Counted from the first letter of the stretch, positions 1-5,012 are shown. The stretch: DNA of 5,012 nucleotides from Hyphomicrobiales bacterium (GCA_003232175.1 QILX01000235.1:1-5012), one strand, 5' to 3'. Numbers and translations are program-made. Notes: generated by a model not told the origin, from the sequence alone.

Positions 1-1
1 A

Positions 2-688
2 CGCGACCTTGCCGGCGTTGAATTTGACGGCCGCAAATACGTGCTGAAAACCCGCCGTCTGGGTTATGACGGCAAGGGCCAGGCGATCGTCGAAACGGCA
101 AGCGCGGCGGCGGAGGCGCTGGCCGGTTTTGGGGACGCTCCATGCATCCTTGAGGCATTTGTGCCGTTTACCCGCGAGATCTCGGTCCTTCTGGCGCGTG
201 GGGTCAGCGGCGAAATCGCCGCCTTTGAGCCTGGAGAGAACACCCACCACGACCATATCCTGGCGCGAACTTGTGTGCCGGCGGCACTGTCGACCGAGGC
301 CAGGGACCGGGCCATCGCCATTGCGGCACGCTTTGCCAAGGCCCTGGATTATGTCGGTGTGCTGGCAATTGAGTTCTTCGTCACCGGGGAAAGTGAACAT
401 GAGGGGCTTTTAGTCAACGAAATTGCCCCCCGGGTCCACAATTCGGGCCACTGGACGTCCGACGGCGCGTCGGTGTCACAATTCGAGCAACATATCCGCG
501 CCATAGCCGGCTGGCCGCTGGCAGCCCCTGCGACCCTGGCGCCAACAATAATGGAGAATCTTATCGGCCACGATGTCGACACCTGGCCTCGTCTTGCCGC
601 CGAACCCGGCGCCAGGCTGCATCTTTACGGCAAGAGCGAAACCCGCCCGGGGCGCAAAATGGGGCATGTCAATCGGGTCGCATACTGA
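2..688 (+). CDS. purK: 5-(carboxyamino)imidazole ribonucleotide synthase (N5-CAIR synthetase), 5' end outside the window
   Basis: PurK is a cytosolic ATP-grasp enzyme that uses ATP and bicarbonate to carboxylate aminoimidazole ribonucleotide (AIR) to N5-CAIR, the substrate of PurE in de novo purine synthesis. The visible 228 residues hold the family signatures in order: the ATP-binding segment KTRRLGYDGKGQ, the EAFVPFTREISVL strand, the acidic GVLAIEFFV segment and the diagnostic NEIAPRVHNSGHWT, followed by SQFEQHIRAIAGWPL. The frame is open to the left edge. The GTG at 41 is an internal Val codon just before the ATP-binding motif, not a start. PurK proteins are usually about 350-400 residues, so the N-terminal third is missing because of the window edge, not through damage. 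PurE usually lies just upstream, but that cannot be seen here. The C-terminal domain looks complete and ends at TGA 686-688. Identity is confident. Confidence 0.96.
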   Translation, partial: RDLAGVEFDGRKYVLKTRRLGYDGKGQAIVETASAAAEALAGFGDAPCILEAFVPFTREISVLLARGVSGEIAAFEPGENTHHDHILARTCVPAALSTEARDRAIAIAARFAKALDYVGVLAIEFFVTGESEHEGLLVNEIAPRVHNSGHWTSDGASVSQFEQHIRAIAGWPLAAPATLAPTIMENLIGHDVDTWPRLAAEPGARLHLYGKSETRPGRKMGHVNRVAY

Positions 689-749
689 CATATTCGCCAT
701 AGTCCGGCACGAACCGGCCGGGCCGGGGTGGTCAAGTTGCTTTTGGTCA

Positions 750-778
750 TTGACAGGGTTAAGCCTGCCAAGACAAAA
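750..778 (+). promoter_or_regulatory. Possible promoter of the collagen-like lipoprotein gene
   Basis: A perfect TTGACA (-35 consensus) lies at 750-755 in the 145-bp gap after purK. At 17 bp spacing only a poor -10 match (ACAAAA, 773-778) is present. The -35 box is directly seen; promoter function is inferred and weak. Without it the lipoprotein gene would depend on read-through from purK, since no clear terminator is seen after purK. Confidence 0.25.
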
Positions 779-833
779 GTCTTGGGAAAACGCCTGTGGG
801 GCGAACTTATTTAACGATATTTGGGAGATCATC

Positions 834-1100
834 ATGAGTGCGCATTGGAAACTTGCACTAGTTACAGCAGCGGCCCTGACGCTGAGTGCCTGCCAGGGGC
901 CGGCTGGCCCCGCAGGTGACAAAGGCGAGGCCGGCGCCCAGGGCGCAGCCGGCGAACAGGGCGCCATGGGGGACAAAGGTGATAAGGGCGACAAAGGCGA
1001 TACCGGTGCTGCCGGCGCCGATGGTGCCGCGGGCCCTAAAGGTGACAAAGGCGATACCGGTGAACCGGGTCCGCAAGGGCCCAGCGGCAACGCCGGCTAA
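834..1100 (+). CDS. Small collagen-like lipoprotein, mature part entirely Gly-X-Y repeats
   Basis: This 88-residue protein has a short signal peptide (residues 1-19, with K6 and a hydrophobic run LALVTAAALTL) ending in a lipobox, L17-S-A-C20, so it should be lipidated at Cys20. Gln at +2, rather than Asp, suggests outer-membrane sorting under the usual Lol rule. From residue 22 to the end the chain is 22 uninterrupted Gly-X-Y triplets plus a final Gly, with no other domain. KGD/KGE pairs (for example GDKGDKGDKGDT) are known to stabilise collagen triple helices by interchain salt bridges where hydroxyproline is absent, so a trimeric surface rod is a fair inference. The ATG at 834 was chosen because GGGAG at 823-827 gives a Shine-Dalgarno sequence at 6 nt spacing and the signal peptide starts there; the same frame is open further upstream but overlaps purK. 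Short collagen-like lipoproteins are known in proteobacteria; their function is largely unknown. Confidence 0.85.
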   Translation: MSAHWKLALVTAAALTLSACQGPAGPAGDKGEAGAQGAAGEQGAMGDKGDKGDKGDTGAAGADGAAGPKGDKGDTGEPGPQGPSGNAG

Positions 1101-1111
1101 TTTTGAGCGTC

Positions 1112-1147
1112 CGGTGGAAGGCCAGACACCAGTCTGGTCATCCACCG
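1112..1147 (+). terminator. Strong hairpin after the collagen-like gene, probable terminator or 3' stabilising structure
   Basis: Twelve bases past the lipoprotein stop codon, 1112-1127 pairs with 1132-1147: CGGTGGA with TCCACCG on the outside and CCAGAC with GTCTGG on the inside, around the loop ACCA. Only A1119/A1140 is unpaired, and G1121/T1138 is a wobble. No U-tract follows (CTACAATATT), so it is not a canonical intrinsic terminator. It could instead protect the mRNA 3' end. The stem is seen directly; its role is inferred. Confidence 0.5.
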
Positions 1148-1327
1148 CTACAATATTGCGGCCTCTTTAGCCCTAAAACCGCCGATTTTGCCCCCTGCCT
1201 GGTGGACAAGCCGCCCCTAATCTGCTACGACCCGGCCACCTTCGCAGTGCATCGGGCGATAGATTCCGCCTGAATGCGCGGAGGAATCGGCAAATGAGCA
1301 ATTTTTCAACAAGGCGGGATATCCCAC

Positions 1328-1561
1328 GTGCAGGTTTTGGTTCGCGACAACAATGTCGATCAGGCGCTCCGCGCATTAAAGAAAAAGATGCAGCGTGAGG
1401 GCATATTCCGCGAAATGAAACTGCGTGGCGCATATGAAAAACCGTCGGAAAAGCGCGCCCGCGAAAAAGCCGAGGCGGTGCGCCGTGCCCGCAAGCTGGC
1501 CCGCAAACGCGCCCAGCGCGAAGGCCTGATCCCGATGAAAAAGAAGGTCGAACGGCGCTAG
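1328..1561 (+). CDS. rpsU: 30S ribosomal protein S21
   Basis: S21 (bS21) is a small basic protein of the 30S subunit, sitting on the platform near the 3' end of 16S rRNA and aiding initiation. The 77-residue product has the canonical start MQVLVRDNNVDQALRALKKK, followed by QREGIFREMKLRGAYEKPSEKR and a highly basic helical tail rich in Arg, Lys and Ala. Length fits the family. The start is GTG at 1328, because the family N-terminus begins exactly there; AAGGCGGG at 1311-1318 is a possible Shine-Dalgarno sequence 9 nt upstream. The 10-bp palindrome GGGATATCCC (1316-1325) partly covers that site. An intrinsic terminator follows 29 bp after the stop, so the transcript ends here. I recall rpsU lying close to purK in other alphaproteobacteria, in line with this layout. 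Confidence 0.97.
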   Translation: MQVLVRDNNVDQALRALKKKMQREGIFREMKLRGAYEKPSEKRAREKAEAVRRARKLARKRAQREGLIPMKKKVERR

Positions 1562-1589
1562 CCGCCTTCAGGCCCGCCAGACCGACCAC

Positions 1590-1621
1590 AAGCCATGGGA
1601 TTTCCCATGGCTTTTTTGTTT
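1590..1621 (+). terminator. Rho-independent terminator of rpsU
   Basis: The perfect inverted repeat AGCCATGGGA (1591-1600) / TCCCATGGCT (1603-1612) forms a stem of about 9 bp with a 4-nt ATTT loop. It is followed directly by TTTTTTGTTT. This is a canonical intrinsic terminator for rpsU. The convergent hydroxylase gene ends 30 bp further right on the other strand; in that direction the hairpin lacks a proper U-tract. Confidence 0.9.
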
Positions 1622-1650
1622 ACAACCGATATGCGCAGGATCGGAAAAAT

Positions 1651-2559
1651 TCAGCCGCTTTTCCCTTTTTCTTCAATCCCAAGCGCGGCTTTGCCAGGGG
1701 CTGGTTTTTGCTCAGGCCCCCAACCCGGGCCGCGAAACAGATAACCCAAGGCCTCGCCAACAGTCTTCGACCCCATGATATCCTTGGCGATGTACCAGTA
1801 TTCGCAAAAATTGATCACCAGCGGATTGATTGAATTCACCGGTTCGGTGACACCGTAGATCACCTTTTCGCCCTCCGGTTCATAGGTTCCGAAAAGCCGG
1901 TCCCAAATGATGAGAATGCCGCCGTAATTCTTGTCCAGATACTGAGAATTGCAACCGTGATGGACGCGATGAGCCGATGGGGTGTTAAAAACGCCATCGA
2001 GCCAACCAAGCCTGCCGATCTTTTCGGTATGGATCCAGTTTTGATAAACAACAACAATAACAAGCGCGATAATCGTCTGCACCAGATCAAAACCGACAAG
2101 GATCATTGGAACAAAGAACAACCATTCGAACAGGGATTCTATCCAGGACAAACGCAGCGCCGTGGAGAAATTGAATTCAGGTGAGGAGTGATGAACACTA
2201 TGATAGGCCCATAAAATCCGCACCTCGTGCTCAATGCGGTGCATCCAGTAATAGGTAAAATCCGCCACGAGCACCGCCAGCGCCCATGACCACCAGGTGT
2301 AGGGGATTTCGAGAAGGGCAAAAGGCGTCGCCAGAAACAGCCCGATAATAAAAACCAGCCCGAAGGCCGTTTGCTCCAGACCAATGTTGACAATGCCGAT
2401 GAAGGCGTTGCTCGCCGTCTCCCCCAGCCGCCGGCGCCTGACCGCGAAAACATCCCAGAACGTTTCGGAAGCCACCGCGAGAAGGAACGCCAACCCGATG
2501 ATCCCCACCACCTCCAATACTCCGGCAAATTTGAGAAATTGAATTTCGATAGCATCCAC
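1651..2559 (-). CDS. Membrane fatty acid hydroxylase / sterol desaturase family protein
   Basis: This 302-residue integral membrane protein belongs to the non-haem di-iron hydroxylase/desaturase superfamily, which oxidises lipids (sterol desaturases, carotene hydroxylases, alkylglycerol monooxygenase). The histidine clusters that hold the iron pair are all present: H107RIEH111, H120SVHH124, H177 and H197RVHH201. They sit between hydrophobic segments at roughly 12-33, 55-80, 88-105 and 143-172. The stretch around NTPSAHRVHHG, DKNYGG and IWDRLFGTYEPE resembles the alkylglycerol monooxygenase (AGMO/TMEM195-like) branch, but the substrate cannot be read from sequence. The start is GTG (complement of 2557-2559), with GAGGG about 8 nt upstream; the reading frame has no other well-placed start. 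The gene is transcribed away from the TetR gene across a 99-bp gap containing a near-palindrome, so repression by that regulator is likely. The protein appears intact. Confidence 0.9.
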   Translation of the reverse strand: MDAIEIQFLKFAGVLEVVGIIGLAFLLAVASETFWDVFAVRRRRLGETASNAFIGIVNIGLEQTAFGLVFIIGLFLATPFALLEIPYTWWSWALAVLVADFTYYWMHRIEHEVRILWAYHSVHHSSPEFNFSTALRLSWIESLFEWLFFVPMILVGFDLVQTIIALVIVVVYQNWIHTEKIGRLGWLDGVFNTPSAHRVHHGCNSQYLDKNYGGILIIWDRLFGTYEPEGEKVIYGVTEPVNSINPLVINFCEYWYIAKDIMGSKTVGEALGYLFRGPGWGPEQKPAPGKAALGIEEKGKSG

Positions 2560-2599
2560 GATTTTTCCCTCTGAATGGCAGAGATGCCAAAATTAATTA

Positions 2600-2628
2600 T
2601 TGAACGTACGTATGTTCACTGATATATT
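2600..2628 (+). promoter_or_regulatory. Promoter of the TetR-family gene
   Basis: TTGAAC (2600-2605, 4 of 6 matches to the -35 consensus) and TATATT (2623-2628, 5 of 6 matches to the -10 consensus) are separated by exactly 17 bp. Transcription would start near 2635, leaving a short leader with AAGGGG (2647-2652) 6 nt before the ATG at 2659. The spacer is largely filled by the palindrome, so a bound repressor would block polymerase. I did not find an equally good promoter for the - strand gene. Confidence 0.6.
2601..2618. promoter_or_regulatory. Probable TetR-family operator
   Basis: TGAACGTACGTATGTTCA is an 18-bp palindrome with 8 of 9 symmetrical base pairs; only G2606/T2613 breaks the symmetry. 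It lies in the gap between two divergent genes, one of which encodes a TetR-family protein, and overlaps the -35 and spacer of that gene's promoter. TetR dimers typically bind such 15-20 bp inverted repeats near their own gene. The symmetry and position are seen; binding is inferred. Confidence 0.7.
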
Positions 2629-2658
2629 AAACACGCAACACATTGCAAGGGGTCATCG

Positions 2659-3276
2659 ATGACAAAAGGACAGATGCCGGAAACAAAGCGACAGGCCGCA
2701 ACGGCTGAGCGCCGCCGGCATATCGTCTTATCCGCGGCGGCCTGTTTTATCGAACAGGGCTTTCATCAAACCAGCGTCCGCGATATCGCCAAAAAGGCCA
2801 ATATCAGCCTGGGCAATCTGTACAACCACTTCGACAGCAAGGCGGCGCTCATCGCCGAAATCGCCTCCCTGGAAGCGGCGGAGCTTGAGGGCATAGAGGG
2901 TGATCTGGAAAACACTGCCGCGCCGGACAAGGCGATTGAACGGTTTACTGGTTCATATTTCGACTATATGGCTCAGCCGGAAAATGCCGTATTGGCGTTT
3001 GAAATCGGCGCCGAGGCGTTCCGTAACCCGGAAATCGCCAGAGGTTATGTTCAAAACCGCAAGAGACTGGCCGCCAAACTCAAAAATTTGCTGCGTGCCG
3101 GCGCAGATCACGGGCTGTTTGCCCTGGGCGACGCCCCAGGGGAACTCGCCGATCTGCTGCTGGACCTAATTGAGGGCGCGGCCTTGCGAACGGCGTTTGA
3201 CAATCGCGGCGCGCAGAAGCGGGCGCGCAAGTCTCTGATTGTCATGGTCAAAAAAACGATTTGTGTCCAAATCTGA
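2659..3276 (+). CDS. TetR/AcrR-family transcriptional regulator
   Basis: This 205-residue protein has the standard TetR layout. The N-terminal DNA-binding domain (about residues 18-65) contains the helix-turn-helix TSVRDIAKKANISLGNLYNHF at about 38-58, followed by DSKAALIAEI. The C-terminal ligand-binding and dimerisation part is all-helical and not conserved enough to name an inducer. Family members are usually homodimeric repressors released by a small molecule. The ATG at 2659 is preferred over Met6 (2674) because AAGGGG lies 6 nt upstream. The gene is divergent from the membrane hydroxylase, and the shared gap carries a palindrome. The simplest inference is repression of itself and the hydroxylase, perhaps with a lipid-like ligand. 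The protein is full length with no visible damage. The last residues overlap the start of a diverged 40-bp repeat. Confidence 0.92.
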   Translation: MTKGQMPETKRQAATAERRRHIVLSAAACFIEQGFHQTSVRDIAKKANISLGNLYNHFDSKAALIAEIASLEAAELEGIEGDLENTAAPDKAIERFTGSYFDYMAQPENAVLAFEIGAEAFRNPEIARGYVQNRKRLAAKLKNLLRAGADHGLFALGDAPGELADLLLDLIEGAALRTAFDNRGAQKRARKSLIVMVKKTICVQI

Positions 3277-3320
3277 TAGCGTCATCGGTGCAGAAACGAT
3301 TTGCATCACAAGATCAGATG
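3241..3320 (+). repeat. Diverged tandem repeat, two units of 40 bp
   Basis: Units 3241-3280 and 3281-3320 both begin GTCAT and share AAACGATTTG at the same offset (3254-3263 and 3294-3303). By hand they match at 24 of 40 positions without gaps. The first unit covers the last codons and stop of the TetR-family gene. A third GTCA begins at 3321, but similarity fades there. It is probably an old duplication or chance; no function is evident. Confidence 0.35.
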
Positions 3321-3438
3321 GTCACGGTTGCGGTTCCAAACCGACTGCCTGTGCCATATATTCCTCGGCGGGATTCAATTGCGGGGTCTCGTTTGTTACA
3401 TGTTCGATCCAACGAACCGATGAGAAAGGCTTCCAGCC

Positions 3439-4059
3439 GTGACAATTGAAATCTGGACGATTTATCTCGCGACCGTGCTCGCGTTTATGAGCACGCCCGG
3501 GCCAAGTCATATCTTGATGCTTTCAAATAGCGCCGCTTATGGTTTTCGGCGGTCATTGGCTACAGCTTGCGGGGATCTGACGGCGAATTTTTTTCAAATG
3601 CTGGCGGCGGGATTGGGGCTAGCCGCGCTTTTAACACTATTCTCCGGAGCGCTGACATTCATCAAATGGCTGGGGGTTGTCTACTTGCTGTGGCTGGGGT
3701 TTCAAATGATCAGAAACGCCGGTTCCGCATCAAAACAAGCTTACGGCGCTCAAACCGTTGCATCGGTAAAAACTTTGTGGCTCCAAGGGTTTCTGACATC
3801 AGCGGCAAACCCCACGGCCGTGGTATTTTTCGCAGCCTTTTTCCCGCAATTCATCAGCGCCAATTCCGATTTCATACCGCAATTCGTTATTCTGTCCGTC
3901 ACCTACATAATTATAGATGGGCTGTTTTTAGCTATCTATGGAATAGGCGCGGGCTGGATGGCCAGGAAATTTGCCGGCAACGCTGGAAAATGGATCGGGA
4001 CCACAGGCGGAGCCTTCGTGATCGGCGCGGCGGTGGCGCGGCGGTCTTGCTGGGATTGA
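3439..4059 (+). CDS. LysE/RhtB-family amino acid exporter with a frameshifted C-terminus
   Basis: This family of inner-membrane proteins exports amino acids such as lysine, threonine and homoserine lactone-like compounds; the substrate here is unknown. The protein starts TIEIWTIYLATVLAFMSTPGPSHILML with the family PGP motif (residues 20-22), and NPTAVVFF (from N124) is the second typical motif. Hydrophobic segments lie at about 6-28, 42-65, 67-90, 113-135, 146-170 and 186-199. The start is GTG 3439, with GAAAGG about 9 nt upstream. The end is odd: a perfect 11-bp tandem duplication (4024-4034 and 4035-4045) shifts the frame after Val199, giving the tail ARRSCWD. Removing one copy gives GAAVLLGLKTIDER and a stop at 4077-4079 (209 residues), which looks like a normal RhtB ending. 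The last helix is therefore cut short here, and activity is uncertain. No dedicated regulator is seen beside it. A weak TATATT lies at 3357-3362, with no good -35. Confidence 0.85.
   Translation: MTIEIWTIYLATVLAFMSTPGPSHILMLSNSAAYGFRRSLATACGDLTANFFQMLAAGLGLAALLTLFSGALTFIKWLGVVYLLWLGFQMIRNAGSASKQAYGAQTVASVKTLWLQGFLTSAANPTAVVFFAAFFPQFISANSDFIPQFVILSVTYIIIDGLFLAIYGIGAGWMARKFAGNAGKWIGTTGGAFVIGAAVARRSCWD
4024..4045 (+). repeat. Perfect 11-bp tandem duplication in the exporter gene
   Basis: GGCGCGGCGGT occurs twice head to tail (4024-4034, 4035-4045). Eleven is not a multiple of three, so the second copy shifts the frame and replaces the last ten expected residues with seven unrelated ones. The GC-rich unit is itself nearly repetitive, which favours replication slippage. 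Confidence 0.95.
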
Positions 4060-4081
4060 AGACAATTGATGAACGCTGAAT

Positions 4082-4107
4082 GTTGCAGAACCGATGGTTT
4101 TTGCGAC
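4082..4107 (+). terminator. Weak hairpin after the exporter gene
   Basis: GTTGCA-G-AACC (4082-4092) can pair with GGTT-TT-TGCGAC (4096-4107) around a GAT loop, with one wobble and a small internal mismatch. It begins three bases after the stop codon of the restored exporter frame (4077-4079). No U-tract follows, so termination is only a possibility. Confidence 0.3.
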
Positions 4108-4231
4108 AGATGGCTGCTTCAAACCCCATAATGCCCGCCAATCGGCGACATAAAGATCCTAATCACAATTTAGATGGTGCACGATAACTGATAAGTTCTG
4201 TTCTAAAAATACCAAAACAAGGTAGTACGAC

Positions 4232-4861
4232 GTGTATAAACTATTCTGGGAAGCCATGTCCGGGGCAATGGTTGTAGAGTTAGTCCTCGAAGAACTCGGT
4301 GTGAGCTACAAAAATATCGCCGTTGACATGGCAAACGGAGAACATCGATCCCAAAATTACCTGGCGTTGAACCCCAGCGGGCAGGTTCCTGCGCTCAAGC
4401 TACCGGACGGACGTGTCATTGGCGAAAGTGCTGCCATTATCCTGACTCTTGGCGACCGACATATTGATCAGCCATTGATACCAAACGCAACGGATGAGGA
4501 TCGTCCGCATTTTCTTCGTTGGCTCATCTATATGGCAGCGAGTCCGTATATGGCATTCGTGCAGTTCAATCATCCAGAACGCTTCTCGTCCGATCCGTCT
4601 ACCCATCTTGACCTTTTGCAAAATGCTGAAAACCGTTTACTCAGCCAGTTTGACCTATTGGACGCGGCGATTGCCGGAAAAGGAAGTTTTCTACCTTCCA
4701 GATTATCCGCGCTTGATCTGTATCTCTTCATGTTGTTGGAATTTTACCCGGATCAGAAGCTGCTCTTTGCTAGTCGGCAAAATCTTTTGTCAGTACATCA
4801 AGCAGTTTCTTCGAGGCCAAGCGCAAGAAAAATCGTGCGCCGCCACAAGCCTGTCATCTAA
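4232..4861 (+). CDS. Glutathione S-transferase family protein
   Basis: This is a cytosolic GST-fold protein of 209 residues, a normal length. The N-terminal thioredoxin-like domain (about 1-78) shows LNPSGQVPAL with the cis-Pro53 loop, and E65-S66 in IGESAAIILTL, the residues that bind the glutathione gamma-glutamyl group. The C-terminal helical domain (about 88-205) has the conserved N-capping motif S159-A-L-D162 in SRLSALDLYLFMLLEFYPD. Ser10 is at the usual catalytic position, where beta-class enzymes have Cys. Such proteins conjugate or reduce electrophiles with glutathione; the substrate here is not readable. The start is GTG 4232, with AAGG (4219-4222) 9 nt upstream, and the N-terminal beta strand YKLFWEAMS begins at once. 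The coding sequence is more AT-rich than purK, which may point to separate ancestry. The 152-bp gap upstream suggests its own promoter, but I could not place one convincingly. Confidence 0.9.
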   Translation: MYKLFWEAMSGAMVVELVLEELGVSYKNIAVDMANGEHRSQNYLALNPSGQVPALKLPDGRVIGESAAIILTLGDRHIDQPLIPNATDEDRPHFLRWLIYMAASPYMAFVQFNHPERFSSDPSTHLDLLQNAENRLLSQFDLLDAAIAGKGSFLPSRLSALDLYLFMLLEFYPDQKLLFASRQNLLSVHQAVSSRPSARKIVRRHKPVI

Positions 4862-4922
4862 AGGCCGTTTGGCGAGAATTGTGATTCTATTTTAGATCCA
4901 ATGCCACCTTCAAATGCCAGCA

Positions 4923-5012
4923 TCAACGTATAAAGCGAATCAAGGAAGGCACGACCAAACGGTAATATTTTTCAACGATATAGGCTCGAGCCGGACAGTA
5001 CATTGTCGCAAA
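4923..5012 (-). CDS. Possible C-terminal fragment of an unidentified gene running in from the right edge
   Basis: On the - strand, the frame from the right edge to a TGA (complement of 4923-4925) is open for 29 codons and reads like ordinary protein, ending YIVEKYYRLVVPSLIRFIR, a basic and hydrophobic tail. If real, it would converge on the GST-like gene with a 61-bp gap. Twenty-nine open codons can easily occur by chance, and I recognise no family. Confidence 0.3.
   Translation of the reverse strand, partial: FATMYCPARAYIVEKYYRLVVPSLIRFIR

Noticed and set aside
573..833. N-terminal extension of the collagen-like protein from an ATG inside purK
   Set aside because: The extension overlaps purK and reads as non-family sequence, whereas ATG 834 has a good ribosome-binding site and begins a proper lipoprotein signal peptide.
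476..1090. Long - strand frame rich in Pro, Ser and Ala opposite purK and the collagen-like gene
   Set aside because: It is the complement of the Gly-X-Y codons, which automatically gives Pro/Ser-rich repeats without stops. The + strand frame has the signal peptide, lipobox and Shine-Dalgarno sequence.
886..1170. + strand frame overlapping the collagen-like gene, basic and Pro/Ala-rich
   Set aside because: It is an out-of-frame reading of the same Gly-X-Y codons with no ribosome-binding site or recognisable domain.
1173..1589. - strand frame of 138 codons opposite rpsU
   Set aside because: It is Arg/Pro/Ala-rich shadow sequence over a certain ribosomal protein gene, with no family resemblance.
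2139..2590. Additional - strand frames over the start of the hydroxylase gene
   Set aside because: They are alternative frames of the hydroxylase gene; only the 302-residue frame has the histidine motifs and membrane segments.
3567..4079. Second + strand frame of 170 codons within the exporter gene
   Set aside because: It is a shadow apart from its last ten or so codons (AAVLLGLKTIDER), which are the displaced original end of the exporter and are reported as a frameshift.
4875..4893. AGAAT/ATTCT mini-hairpin followed by ATTTT after the GST-like gene
   Set aside because: The stem is only 5 bp, AT-rich and has a short T-run, too weak to call a terminator.
4865..4962. 8-bp inverted repeat CCGTTTGG (4865-4872) / CCAAACGG (4955-4962)
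   Set aside because: The arms are 82 bp apart and short, with no transposase, attachment-site features or target duplication; chance is the simplest reading.

Overview
The window looks like ordinary chromosome from an alphaproteobacterium. The evidence is a PurK and a ribosomal protein S21 of the type I associate with that class, a neighbourhood in which purK lies close to rpsU, four genes starting with GTG, and fairly GC-rich coding sequence (about 63% in a sampled purK line). I cannot name a genus. Base composition falls towards the right: sampled lines of the last gene are about 42-50% GC.

Left part (1-1620, all + strand): the C-terminal two thirds of purK (purine biosynthesis); a small lipoprotein whose mature part is nothing but 22 Gly-X-Y collagen triplets; a strong 36-nt hairpin; then rpsU, starting with GTG and closed by a textbook intrinsic terminator. 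A possible 34-codon leader reading frame with a good Shine-Dalgarno sequence overlaps the rpsU start out of frame.

Middle part (1651-3276): a divergent pair made of a membrane fatty acid hydroxylase / sterol desaturase family protein (- strand) and a TetR-family repressor (+ strand). The 99-bp gap holds an 18-bp near-palindrome lying between a recognisable -35 and -10 of the regulator. This is the arrangement expected of an autoregulated repressor that also controls its divergent neighbour.

Right part (3277-5012): a LysE/RhtB-type amino acid exporter whose last codons are thrown out of frame by a perfect 11-bp tandem duplication, and a glutathione S-transferase-like protein. Past it, a possible C-terminal fragment of a gene on the - strand enters from beyond the right edge. 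Neither gene is obviously linked in function to its neighbours.

No mobile element, CRISPR array, tRNA or rRNA is visible, and I see no undescribed multigene system. The points most worth a second look are the bare collagen-helix lipoprotein and the tandem-duplication frameshift in the exporter.
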